A stretch of DNA of 52,172 bases from Coriobacteriia bacterium (lineage in GTDB: Bacteria; Actinomycetota; Coriobacteriia; Coriobacteriales; UBA8131): NCBI GenBank assembly GCA_009784945.1, contig WQXH01000010.1:1-52172 (forward strand), given 5' to 3'. Each line of letters opens with the position of its first letter. Position 1 is the first letter of the stretch. Below are positions 39,072 to 47,217 of the stretch, piece after piece. Below the pieces are notes generated by a model. It saw only the letters and a program-made list of their open reading frames with translations, had not been told where the DNA came from and searched no databases. Made by a program: the position numbers and the translations under genes.

Positions 39072-41426
39072 ATGACTACCAGCATCCTAAAGCGCGATGG
39101 GCGCGCAGTTAAGTTCGACATCAGCAAGATCAGCGATGCCATCGAAAAGGCCTTCGTTGCATCGGGCAACCTCTCTGTTCCTCAGACCTATGCCAAGCTT
39201 GCCGAGGCAGTTTTAGTAAAACTGGACAGCGGCGCTCTTGAGGGCACACCCACGGTAGAAGGGGTACAAGACCTGGTGGAGGAGGTGCTTGACGAGCACG
39301 GGTACTTTCACATTGCGCGCGGCTATATCAAGTATCGCGAGGAGCGAGCGCGTGCGCGCGAAATTAACACGCAGCTGATGCAAAAGATCGACAAGCTCAC
39401 GCATGCCGATGCCAAAGATTTTGACATTGCGCGCGAGAACGCCAACATAGACGCCAACACCGCCATGGGCACCATGCTCAAGTATGGTTCGGAGACGGCC
39501 AAGCAGTACTACAAACTCCAGGTGCTTGATCCGCGCTACTCCAGTGCACATGCCGATGGAGATATTCATATTCACGACCTTGATTTTTATACCCTCACCA
39601 CAACCTGCTGTCAGATTGACATCATCAAATTGTTTGACGGTGGATTTTCCACAGGTCATGGCGTGCTCCGTGAGCCCAGTGGTATTACCAGCTACTCGGC
39701 GCTTGCCTGCATTGCCATTCAGAGCAATCAAAATGATCAGCATGGTGGGCAATCCATATCGAATTTTGACTACGGCATGGCAGAGGGCGTCAAGAAGACC
39801 TATCGCAGTTACTATAAGAAGAATCTTGCTGCCGCACTTGACCTTCTTGCCAACGTAGAAAGCGCCAAGGAAAAGGTCGATGCCCTGGTTGCGCGCGTTG
39901 AGGCACAAGTTGATGCCAAGCCAAGCCTCATCATGAACCTCGGCTATTTGAGCGAAGAAAAGTTTGCCCTTGTGGGCGAGATGGACATAGACACCGATAC
40001 CGCCGAGGCAGTGCAGCGCTATGCGGCCAAGCAGGCCGTTATCGACACCGACAAAGCCACGCATCAGGCCATGGAAGCTTTCATTCATAACCTCAATACC
40101 ATGCACTCTCGCGCTGGAGCGCAAACGCCGTTTTCTTCCATCAACTACGGCATGGACACCTCGGCAGAAGGACGCATGGTTATCAAGAATGTCTTGCTTG
40201 CCACCGAACAAGGCCTAGGCAGTGGCGAGACACCTATCTTTCCCATCCAGATCTTTCGCGTTAAAGAAGGAGTCAACTACAACGCAGCCGATCCTAACTA
40301 CGACCTCTTTCAGCAGGCTTGCCGCGTAAGCGCCAAGCGCCTCTTTCCCAACTTCTCATTTTTGGATGCTTCTTTTAACGCTGCGGTATACCAAGGCACT
40401 CCAGAAACCGAGGTTGCCTACATGGGTTGTCGCACGCGCGTCATTGGCAACACGTTTGATCCAGGCCAGCAGGTGACCCCCGGGCGCGGTAACCTCTCCT
40501 TTACCTCCATCAATTTGCCACGTCTTGCCATCAAGGCGGGCGATGATAAAAACCTGTTCTTTGAATTGCTCGAGGCTAAGCTTGACTTGGCATTAGAGCA
40601 GATGCTCTCGCGCTTTGAGATTCAAAAGAGCAAGAAGGTGTACAACATGCCTTTCTTGATGGGTCAAGGCGTATGGATTGGTTCGGAGGATCTCAACTGG
40701 GACGACACCGTGGGAGAAGTGCTCAAGCACGGCACGCTCTCGCTTGGCTTTATTGGTTTGGCCGAGACCCTGGTGGCACTCATGGGAGAGCATCACGGGC
40801 AAAGTGAGCGCGCTCAAAACTTTGGTCTGGAGATTATCGGATTCATGCGTCGCTACCTTGATGAGAGGGCTGCCAAGGAGCGCCTGAACTTTACGCTTCT
40901 TGCCACCCCGGCAGAAGGACTTGCAGGGCGCTTTGTTGCCCTGGATCGCGAGCGCTACGGCACCATTGCCGGAGTAACCGATCGCGAGTACTATACCAAC
41001 AGCTTTCATGTGCCGGTGTACTACGACATCAATGGATACAAGAAGATTGAGCTTGAGGCGCCCTATCATGCGCTCACCAATGCTGGTCACATTTCCTATG
41101 TTGAGCTTGATGGAGATCCCTCCGAAAACCTCGAGGCATTTGAGGCCATCATTCGCCACATGAAAGAGAGCGGCGTAGGTTATGGCTCAATTAATCATCC
41201 GGTCGATCGCGACCCGGTGTGCGGCTACAGCGGTATCATTGGCGACAGATGCCCCAAGTGTGGTCGCCCCGATGATGGCAATCCTCCCTTTGAGCGTATT
41301 CGCCGCATCACCGGTTACCTGGTGGGCACCCTTGATCGCTTTAACAACGCCAAGCGTACCGAAGAAGGCGAGCGCGTCAAGCACGGAGTACACCACAAAG
41401 AAACCGCAAAGCAAGACAAGGAATAA
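39072..41426 (+). CDS. nrdD: Anaerobic ribonucleoside-triphosphate reductase (class III)
   Basis: 784 residues. N-terminal ATP-cone (ILKRDGRAVKFDISKISDAI) for allosteric control, then the ten-stranded barrel with HIHDLDFYTLTTTCCQID and NTMHSRAGAQTPFSSINYG, a C-terminal zinc site CGYSGIIGDRCPKCGR and the glycyl-radical loop RRITGYLVGTLDRF. It reduces NTPs to dNTPs only without oxygen, after activation by NrdG. AGAAGGGAAAAGC precedes the ATG. Together with the tandem NrdR boxes this marks an anaerobic organism. nrdG follows after a 96-bp gap containing a strong hairpin. Confidence 0.96.
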   Translation: MTTSILKRDGRAVKFDISKISDAIEKAFVASGNLSVPQTYAKLAEAVLVKLDSGALEGTPTVEGVQDLVEEVLDEHGYFHIARGYIKYREERARAREINTQLMQKIDKLTHADAKDFDIARENANIDANTAMGTMLKYGSETAKQYYKLQVLDPRYSSAHADGDIHIHDLDFYTLTTTCCQIDIIKLFDGGFSTGHGVLREPSGITSYSALACIAIQSNQNDQHGGQSISNFDYGMAEGVKKTYRSYYKKNLAAALDLLANVESAKEKVDALVARVEAQVDAKPSLIMNLGYLSEEKFALVGEMDIDTDTAEAVQRYAAKQAVIDTDKATHQAMEAFIHNLNTMHSRAGAQTPFSSINYGMDTSAEGRMVIKNVLLATEQGLGSGETPIFPIQIFRVKEGVNYNAADPNYDLFQQACRVSAKRLFPNFSFLDASFNAAVYQGTPETEVAYMGCRTRVIGNTFDPGQQVTPGRGNLSFTSINLPRLAIKAGDDKNLFFELLEAKLDLALEQMLSRFEIQKSKKVYNMPFLMGQGVWIGSEDLNWDDTVGEVLKHGTLSLGFIGLAETLVALMGEHHGQSERAQNFGLEIIGFMRRYLDERAAKERLNFTLLATPAEGLAGRFVALDRERYGTIAGVTDREYYTNSFHVPVYYDINGYKKIELEAPYHALTNAGHISYVELDGDPSENLEAFEAIIRHMKESGVGYGSINHPVDRDPVCGYSGIIGDRCPKCGRPDDGNPPFERIRRITGYLVGTLDRFNNAKRTEEGERVKHGVHHKETAKQDKE

Positions 41427-41452
41427 CCTAAACGGGTGGGGTCGGGTTCGAG

Positions 41453-41490
41453 GGTGTCAGGGAGCAGCCCGCAGGTTGCTCCCTGACACC
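41453..41490 (+). other. 14-bp perfect hairpin between nrdD and nrdG
   Basis: GGTGTCAGGGAGCA, loop GCCCGCAGGT, TGCTCCCTGACACC. No T-tract follows, so rather an mRNA-stabilising or attenuating structure that lowers nrdG output than a full terminator. Confidence 0.6.
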
Positions 41491-41522
41491 ACTCTTGACA
41501 TCTTTAAAGAGAAAGAACCAAT

Positions 41523-42005
41523 ATGAAAGCACTTATGATCCATGGTACGGCTGATGACTCGATAGTTGATGGGCCGGGAATCAGATTTGCCATCTTTACT
41601 CAAGGTTGTTCGCATGCTTGCCCTGGGTGTCATAATCCAGAGGCGCTGCCTTTTGAGGGTGGGATGGAGGTTACTGTAGATGAGCTAAAGCGTCGTATTG
41701 AGGATAACCCCCTTTTGGAGGGCATAACACTCACTGGGGGCGAGCCCTTTGAGCAGCCAGAGCCTTTGCTTGAGCTTGCTCGCTGGGCAAAGAAGCGCGG
41801 GCTTTCTGTATGGGCCTTTAGTGGCTACACCTACGAGGAGCTTATGGGAGGAGTACCCAGTGCGCTGGCCAAGGAGCTTTTAGAGGCCGTAGATGTCTTG
41901 GTAGATGGTCGCTATGTTCAGGCGCTTGCTTCGCACGAACTTACTTGGCGCGGCTCCTCAAACCAACGCATCATAGAGATAAGTGCAAACAGTAAGCTGA
42001 TCTGA
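41523..42005 (+). CDS. nrdG: Anaerobic ribonucleotide reductase activating protein
   Basis: 160 residues, a short radical-SAM enzyme. CSHACPGCHN gives the CxxxCxxC 4Fe-4S site, LTGGEPFEQ the SAM-contact motif. It creates the glycyl radical on NrdD using S-adenosylmethionine. DSIVDGPGIRFAIFTQG is typical of the family. Length is normal. mobB follows 17 bp later, so the two are co-transcribed although functionally unrelated. Confidence 0.95.
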   Translation: MKALMIHGTADDSIVDGPGIRFAIFTQGCSHACPGCHNPEALPFEGGMEVTVDELKRRIEDNPLLEGITLTGGEPFEQPEPLLELARWAKKRGLSVWAFSGYTYEELMGGVPSALAKELLEAVDVLVDGRYVQALASHELTWRGSSNQRIIEISANSKLI

Positions 42006-42022
42006 GACGAGAAAGCAGGCCC

Positions 42023-42586
42023 ATGTCACTTTTTGCCATTGCCTTTGTTGGCAAACAAAACTCTGGTAAGACAACCTTGTTAGAAAAGCTCATAGCAGAG
42101 CTTACCAAGCGAGGCTGCAACGTAGGCACTCTCAAGCATCATGGACATGAAGGCTTTGACTTTGACATTGAAGGCAAGGACTCCTGGCGTCATGCTCAGG
42201 CGGGAAGCCGCTTTACCGTGGTAAGCGCTCCCGACAAGATAGCCATGGTGCGCCAATTGGACGCTCCAGAAGATGCTACCAACACGCTTGCAGCCATGGT
42301 GGCGCTGAGTACTGCCGGAAGCTCGCAGGGCACCCAGCCGCTCGATATCATCTTGGTTGAGGGATACCGCAACAGCGGGCTCCCCACTATAGAGCTCTTT
42401 AGAGCGGCCAATCCAGCAGATGCAAAGAGAGAGCTGGGCACAGAGGGCAATAAGATTATCGCTGTGGTAACCGACATGCCTCGTATTAGCACACAAGCGC
42501 AGGCGCAAGGTCTCTGCTGTTTTGATTATGATGCCATTGGCGAGCTGGCGAGTTTTGTTGAGGAGTTTTGTGCACAGCCCATGTGA
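42023..42586 (+). CDS. mobB: Molybdopterin-guanine dinucleotide biosynthesis adaptor MobB
   Basis: 187 residues. P-loop GKQNSGKTTLLEKLI, then VGTLKHHGHEGFDFDIEGKD and SWRHAQAGS are characteristic of MobB; DIILVEGYRNSGLPTIELFR is the conserved G3-like block. MobB binds GTP and assists formation of the guanine-dinucleotide form of the molybdenum cofactor, which is used by many Tat-exported oxidoreductases. The remainder of MoCo synthesis is not in this window. Confidence 0.93.
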   Translation: MSLFAIAFVGKQNSGKTTLLEKLIAELTKRGCNVGTLKHHGHEGFDFDIEGKDSWRHAQAGSRFTVVSAPDKIAMVRQLDAPEDATNTLAAMVALSTAGSSQGTQPLDIILVEGYRNSGLPTIELFRAANPADAKRELGTEGNKIIAVVTDMPRISTQAQAQGLCCFDYDAIGELASFVEEFCAQPM

Positions 42587-42648
42587 GGAGGCAGGCGGCA
42601 CTGGCCGCACGAGCCGTACTGGCCGCAGCGGAGAGACTACCTAAAAAT

Positions 42649-42697
42649 AGTACACTGTATCACCCATAAAGCTGCTTTATAGCTGACACAGTGTACT
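42649..42697. other. Nested inverted repeat upstream of the nickel transporter
   Basis: Outer arms AGTACACTGT/ACAGTGTACT, 10 bp perfect; inside, ATAAAGC-T-GCTTTAT. A terminator for mobB without T-tract, or an operator. A similar inner palindrome (ATAAAGCTACTTTAT) occurs at about 34542-34556. Confidence 0.6.
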
Positions 42698-42706
42698 TGC
42701 CACTTG

Positions 42707-42740
42707 TGCTATAGTGTTACGAAAATTTAATGCGTAACAC
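42707..42740 (+). promoter_or_regulatory. NikR-type operator overlapping an extended -10 promoter
   Basis: GTGTTAC (42714-42720), 13 bases, GTAACAC (42734-42740): a perfect inverted repeat of the form GTGTTAC-N13-GTAACAC, which I recall as a NikR motif predicted for Desulfovibrio and relatives. The -10 TATAGT (42710-42715) with TG one base upstream overlaps its left arm, so a bound repressor would block the polymerase. The nickel transporter start is 41 bases further on. Confidence 0.65.
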
Positions 42741-42780
42741 TACTATGCTGCCTTGATGGGCAGCGCTTAACGGAGGATAG

Positions 42781-43755
42781 ATGCACATTCCCGATGGCAT
42801 GCTCGACACCAAGACCTTTGGAACACTATGGGCGGGGGCTTTTGCAGGCATAGGCTATGCAGGATATTGGGTACGAAAGAACTTTGATAACTCCAAAATC
42901 GTGCTGATGGCTGTAATGGCGGCACTCATCTTTGCTCTACAAATGCTGAATTTTCCCATAGCCGGCGGAACCAGCGGGCACTTTACCGGTGGTGCATTGC
43001 TCGGCATCATGCTGGGGGCTTGGCCAGGTGCCATTGTTATGACAGGCGTGCTCCTCATTCAAGCCTTGTTCTTTGGCGACGGAGGTATTACTACGCTGGC
43101 AGCCAACATCGTCAACTTGAGCTTCATTGGCTGCTTTACGGGCGCACTCGTATACCAGGTCTTCGTGCGTATATCAAAGAGCTTTGTAAGTAAGATTGCC
43201 GGTGCCTCGCTGGGTGCTTTTTTGGCAGTGGTGTTTTCGGCAGCTGCCGTTGCAATACAGCTTTGGGCGAGCAATACGGCGGAGTTTACCGCGGCATTTA
43301 CGGCTATGGTCTTTTGGCATAGCATTATTGGTGTGGGAGAAGCTGTTATTACTGGCGGCATCATTGCCTACCTACTCAAGGTGAGACCACAGATTCTTGA
43401 AGATGAGCCCAAAGAACGCAAGGGCTCAATGAAGAGCGTGGTGGTGGTGTTTGCTGTTGCTGCTGTACTGGCAGCAAGCCTCTCCTTTCTCGCCTCAGAA
43501 AACCCAGATGGCTTGGAGTACACCTACCACGACATGGAAATAGGAACAGTTGAAATTGCGGAGGAAGGCCTGTTTCCTGCCCCTATGCCTGGATACACCA
43601 TTAAAGGGGTGGGCAACGAAACGCTCGCGATTGTTGGTGCTGGCATCATCGGCACACTCATAACCGGCCTGTTTGTTTGGGCACTCGCTCTGGCACTGAG
43701 CCGCAGAAACAAAGGTCAAGGCACCAAAGAAACCAATGCGGAGGATGCCTCTTGA
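42781..43755 (+). CDS. nikM: ECF-type nickel (or cobalt) transporter substrate-binding subunit, NikM fused to NikN-like domain
   Basis: 324 residues. MHIPDGMLD is the invariant metal-binding N-terminus (Met1, His2) of CbiM/NikM; about seven membrane helices follow. From about residue 240 a PDGLE domain (ENPDGLEYTYHDME) plus a final helix corresponds to NikN/CbiN-like parts, so this is a NikMN-type fusion. GGAGG precedes the ATG. A NikR-type operator upstream, and hypA/hypB in the same window, favour nickel over cobalt. It forms a complex with NikQ and the ATPase NikO. Confidence 0.88.
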   Translation: MHIPDGMLDTKTFGTLWAGAFAGIGYAGYWVRKNFDNSKIVLMAVMAALIFALQMLNFPIAGGTSGHFTGGALLGIMLGAWPGAIVMTGVLLIQALFFGDGGITTLAANIVNLSFIGCFTGALVYQVFVRISKSFVSKIAGASLGAFLAVVFSAAAVAIQLWASNTAEFTAAFTAMVFWHSIIGVGEAVITGGIIAYLLKVRPQILEDEPKERKGSMKSVVVVFAVAAVLAASLSFLASENPDGLEYTYHDMEIGTVEIAEEGLFPAPMPGYTIKGVGNETLAIVGAGIIGTLITGLFVWALALALSRRNKGQGTKETNAEDAS

Positions 43756-44489
43756 GCACCAGCACCTCAAAGAGTCAAGCACATAAGCTTGCTCCACAGG
43801 TAAAGATTTTGGCGGCAACCGTGCTGGTTTTTGGCATAGTCTTGAGCGCTCCGCACACAGCTTTTACGGTAGCGAGTATTGCTGGCTTAGTCTTGTTGCT
43901 GGGCTTTATCGCACAGGCGAGTATCAGGAAAATACTTCTGGGCAGCTTGGTGGTGCTACCCATTGCGGTAATGATCTCGCTCTTTTACCCCTTGCGTTTT
44001 GTGGGCGAGTGGCAATGGGCAAGCATTACTGCGGCCTATCTTGCCCATTGGCAACCCATGCTACAGCTGGTTATTACCCCCTGGCTTTGTGTCATGGTCA
44101 TGATGTTGCTGGCTCACACCACTACGCATGCGCAGATGCTCTTTGGGCTTGAGAGATTACGGCTTCCTCGCGTCTTGGTTATGATGCTCTCCTTTATGTA
44201 CCGTTATGTGGATGTCATGAAAAATCAGCTCCAGGCGGCACACAGAGCCCTGGTGTCACGAGCCCCAACGCTCTCAAGGCGCAAACAGGTTTTGCTGTAT
44301 GGCAATTTAGCCGGATCCATGCTCATTAGAGCCTATGATCGAGGGGAGCTCATCCACGCTGCCATGCTCTCAAGGGGCTTTAGTGGAGTGCTCCCTGTTG
44401 CACAAGCGCCACGCATTGAGGTAAAGGATATACTGTTGGCAGCAGGAGCAACACTTTTTGCAGCAGCCTTGATAATGATGCAGCTGTAA
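43752..44489 (+). CDS. nikQ: ECF transporter transmembrane (T) component
   Basis: 245 residues from TTG 43752, overlapping the nikM stop in TTGA and preceded by GGAGG; translation is coupled. Five or so membrane helices, and the cytoplasmic coupling motifs AHRALVSRAPT and RGELIHAAMLSRG with the Ala-Arg-Gly pattern that contacts the ATPase. CbiQ/NikQ family. The frame is open 25 codons upstream, but those residues overlap nikM and are Arg/Gln-rich noise. Confidence 0.88.
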   Translation: MSTSTSKSQAHKLAPQVKILAATVLVFGIVLSAPHTAFTVASIAGLVLLLGFIAQASIRKILLGSLVVLPIAVMISLFYPLRFVGEWQWASITAAYLAHWQPMLQLVITPWLCVMVMMLLAHTTTHAQMLFGLERLRLPRVLVMMLSFMYRYVDVMKNQLQAAHRALVSRAPTLSRRKQVLLYGNLAGSMLIRAYDRGELIHAAMLSRGFSGVLPVAQAPRIEVKDILLAAGATLFAAALIMMQL

Positions 44490-44491
44490 GG

Positions 44492-44542
44492 ACACTGAAG
44501 AGAGAAGAACACTGAAGAGAGAAGAACACTGAAGAGAGAAGA
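44492..44542 (+). repeat. Three exact tandem copies of a 17-bp unit before nikO
   Basis: ACACTGAAGAGAGAAGA three times in a row, filling the gap between nikQ and nikO. The purine-rich GAAGAGAGAAG may serve as the Shine-Dalgarno region of nikO. Confidence 0.9.
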
Positions 44543-44548
44543 ACACAC

Positions 44549-45295
44549 ATGTCTTGCTCGATTGTATATAACGACGTGCACTTTACTTATCAAGATGGCA
44601 CCGAGGCCCTGAGGGGTCTAAGTTTTACCTTGGCGCACGGAGAGCATGTTGCCTTGCTCGGGCCAAATGGTGCTGGCAAGAGCACAGCCATGCTGCTCTC
44701 AAATGGAGTGCTTATGCCTACGAGCGGTGAGGTGTGCGTGGGGGATTTGACTTTGAGCAAAGAGACACTCGTGCGCATCAGGCAGCGGGTGGGTCTGGTT
44801 TTTCAAGATCCAGACGATCAGCTCTTCATGACCACGGTGTATGACGATGTAGCCTTTGGGCCGCGCAATATGAAGCTACCCAAAGAAGAAGTTGATAAGC
44901 GGGTTGGCGAGGCGCTTGCAGCGGTGTCGCTTGAGCATATTAGCAAGAAGGCACCGCAAGACCTGTCATTTGGGCAAAAGAAACGCATAGCGCTTGCCAC
45001 CATTCTTGCCATGCAGCCGGATTTTCTTATATTGGACGAGCCCTCCAGCAATTTGGATCCGCAGGGACGACGCAGCATGATGGCGCTTCTCGGTTCCATA
45101 GACGCAACCTTGCTCATTGCCACACACGACCTTGATTTGGTCTGGGAGCTTTTACCTCGATCAATCATCATTGATGAAGGAAGAATAGCGGCAGATGGCC
45201 CAACGCAGGATCTGCTACAAAACGAGGCGCTGCTGGCTGCCCACGGTCTGGAGCTGCCCAGTGCCGTGCGATACAAGGCAATGGGCGCTCAGTAA
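44549..45295 (+). CDS. nikO: ECF transporter ATP-binding subunit
   Basis: 248 residues. Walker A GPNGAGKST, Q-loop VFQDPDDQLF (typical of ECF ATPases), signature LSFGQKKR, Walker B LILDEPSSNLD and H-loop ATHDLDLV. All catalytic residues are present. Energises nickel (or cobalt) uptake with NikM and NikQ. Separated from nikQ by a 17-bp tandem repeat, so its expression could vary with copy number. Confidence 0.9.
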   Translation: MSCSIVYNDVHFTYQDGTEALRGLSFTLAHGEHVALLGPNGAGKSTAMLLSNGVLMPTSGEVCVGDLTLSKETLVRIRQRVGLVFQDPDDQLFMTTVYDDVAFGPRNMKLPKEEVDKRVGEALAAVSLEHISKKAPQDLSFGQKKRIALATILAMQPDFLILDEPSSNLDPQGRRSMMALLGSIDATLLIATHDLDLVWELLPRSIIIDEGRIAADGPTQDLLQNEALLAAHGLELPSAVRYKAMGAQ

Positions 45296-45394
45296 ATGGG
45301 GCCACAAAGTGGGAGTGAACAACAACTACGCAAGTGATTACACCTAAGTTACGCTATAGTTGTAGCTGCAAAAAAATAACGGAAAGACACAAAC

Positions 45395-47194
45395 ATGCGA
45401 CCCCACAAACCATTCATTAAGATATGTGCCATGCTCCCCCTGGTGCTTGCTCTGACGCTTGTGCTTGCCTTGACCTTGGTGCTTCAAGGATGTGGCTCGC
45501 TTGCGCGTATACTGGATCAACCCGACCCTCCTCGCGAGAACCTGGCCAATCGGGAGCTCACGCAGATTCCCCGGGTAGAAGATGATTATGAGGGCATCAG
45601 AGTGTTTCATGGAAACCGCGAAGCACCACAGTTGAGCCCCGACAAGAGGGCATACTTTTATGAGGAGCACGGCTGGATATATATGCATGTTCAGGGCACA
45701 CCCTCTCAAAGGGGATTTCAGCACGGTTGGCTTTTGGCGGACTACATTCAACTCAGTTATCGCCACAACGTGCACATGCTCTCGGATATGTATGCACTTG
45801 ACTGGGAGTTTTTGCGCACTAACGCTGAGCGACTTTGGGCAGACAAGGTAAATGAAGAAGTGCAAGCCGAGCTTGAAGGCATAGTTAAGGGTGCCAAAGA
45901 GCGTGGCGCAACGATAGATTATTTGGATTTGTTAGTGCTTAACGGGTTGGAAGAGTTGCTGTATTGCTGGTTTCCTACGGTGCAAGACGAGTACTACCGT
46001 GATCTTGCCCTGGGGCTCTGGAGCAAAGAGCCCCTGGCCGATGATGCAGAGCGCACCGATGATGCCCCACCAGTAAACAACGAGCCATCACCTCCTGATT
46101 ACTACTTGGACTATGATTACTATCTGGGTTATGACTACTATCTTGGCTACGACTATTATCCAAGCTATGACGAACCGCAAGCCAATAATGAGAGTAGCGC
46201 CCAAGACAGTCCCGATACTCTAAAAATTCCTCCCATTAACGGTATGTTTACCAAGCAGGCTGTAGCAATCATTGCTGCCGGCGCTGCCACAGAAGAGGGC
46301 GACATCATTCTTGCGCACAATACCATTGCTTTTTATGGTGATGCCAGTTTTGCCAATGTAATCATGAGCGTAGAGCCCGAGGAGGGACAACACTTTACCA
46401 TGCAGGCTGCGCCAGGAGGCATTGCTTCTTTTGGTGAGGTGTATTCCAGCGAGAGTTTGCTCGTAGCCAATACGCGCATCAACAGCTTTGCAGCCTATAG
46501 CGAAATGGGCACGCCTGAGTTCCTCAGGATCAGGCAGGCTGTGCAGTATGCCCAGACCCTTGATGAGTTTACCGAAATCATGTTGAGCCAAAACAACGGC
46601 GGCCTTGCCTCCAACTGGCTGGTAGGGGAGCTTAAGACCGGCGAGATCATGGAGCTGGAGCTGGGCTTGACCTTTCAGTCGGTAGCCAAGGTTACCAATG
46701 GCTGCTTTGTCAGCTTTGGAGGTGTGGAAGACACTGGCATCCTCAATCATGAAACAAATAACAGCCTTTTGAGTGACACACGGCTCGGCACGGGTGCGCG
46801 CCATGTGCGCCTACTCGACCTCGTAAAGCCCTACTATGGAAACCTCACCGTTAAGAGCGCGCAAACTATAATCTCGGATCACTTTGATGTATATGTGCGC
46901 AGTGGCTCTGCCAGCTCGCGCAGTGTGTGCGCCCATCATGAAACAGACGACGCTCGCTATTCGGTGGAGCAAACAACTCTTCCCAACTTGCCCTATGGTA
47001 CAGTTGATGCCAAGATCTTGAGTTCGGGGCTTGCCGAGCAGCAAGCCATAATGGCGCGCTGGGGTAGTGCTTGTGGCAGAACCTTTGATTCGGAGGGCTT
47101 CTTAAGCAGGAATGCGCAATACCTCTCTCTCGCCCCTTACTTATACGATAGACCATCACAGTTTTGGAATGAGTTTTGTCCGCTCGATAGATAG
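45395..47194 (+). CDS. C45-like (acyltransferase/phospholipase B-like) lipoprotein
   Basis: 599 residues. A lipoprotein signal (hydrophobic LALTLVLALTLVLQGCG, lipidated Cys near residue 33). MHVQGTPSQRGFQHGWLLAD and VLNGLEELLYCWFP resemble the N-terminal region of peptidase C45 / phospholipase B-like Ntn hydrolases, and AAGAATEEGDIILAHNTI, LASNWLVGELKTGEIMELEL the core. By alignment from memory the autoprocessing Cys should fall at KQAVAIIAAG, where there is none, so activity is doubtful. A Tyr/Asp repeat (YYLDYDYYLGYDYYLGYDYY) near residue 240 forms an unusual linker. GGAAAGAC precedes the ATG. Substrate unknown; amide or lipid hydrolysis is usual for the family. Confidence 0.7.
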   Translation: MRPHKPFIKICAMLPLVLALTLVLALTLVLQGCGSLARILDQPDPPRENLANRELTQIPRVEDDYEGIRVFHGNREAPQLSPDKRAYFYEEHGWIYMHVQGTPSQRGFQHGWLLADYIQLSYRHNVHMLSDMYALDWEFLRTNAERLWADKVNEEVQAELEGIVKGAKERGATIDYLDLLVLNGLEELLYCWFPTVQDEYYRDLALGLWSKEPLADDAERTDDAPPVNNEPSPPDYYLDYDYYLGYDYYLGYDYYPSYDEPQANNESSAQDSPDTLKIPPINGMFTKQAVAIIAAGAATEEGDIILAHNTIAFYGDASFANVIMSVEPEEGQHFTMQAAPGGIASFGEVYSSESLLVANTRINSFAAYSEMGTPEFLRIRQAVQYAQTLDEFTEIMLSQNNGGLASNWLVGELKTGEIMELELGLTFQSVAKVTNGCFVSFGGVEDTGILNHETNNSLLSDTRLGTGARHVRLLDLVKPYYGNLTVKSAQTIISDHFDVYVRSGSASSRSVCAHHETDDARYSVEQTTLPNLPYGTVDAKILSSGLAEQQAIMARWGSACGRTFDSEGFLSRNAQYLSLAPYLYDRPSQFWNEFCPLDR

Positions 47195-47217
47195 AAAGCC
47201 GCAGGGATGCAAGATAC

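Noticed and set aside
39213-40211. 332-codon minus-strand frame inside nrdD
   Set aside because: Shadow of the reductase gene, which has unmistakable motifs on the plus strand.
44492-44542. CRISPR-like direct repeats before nikO
   Set aside because: Units are directly adjacent with no spacers.
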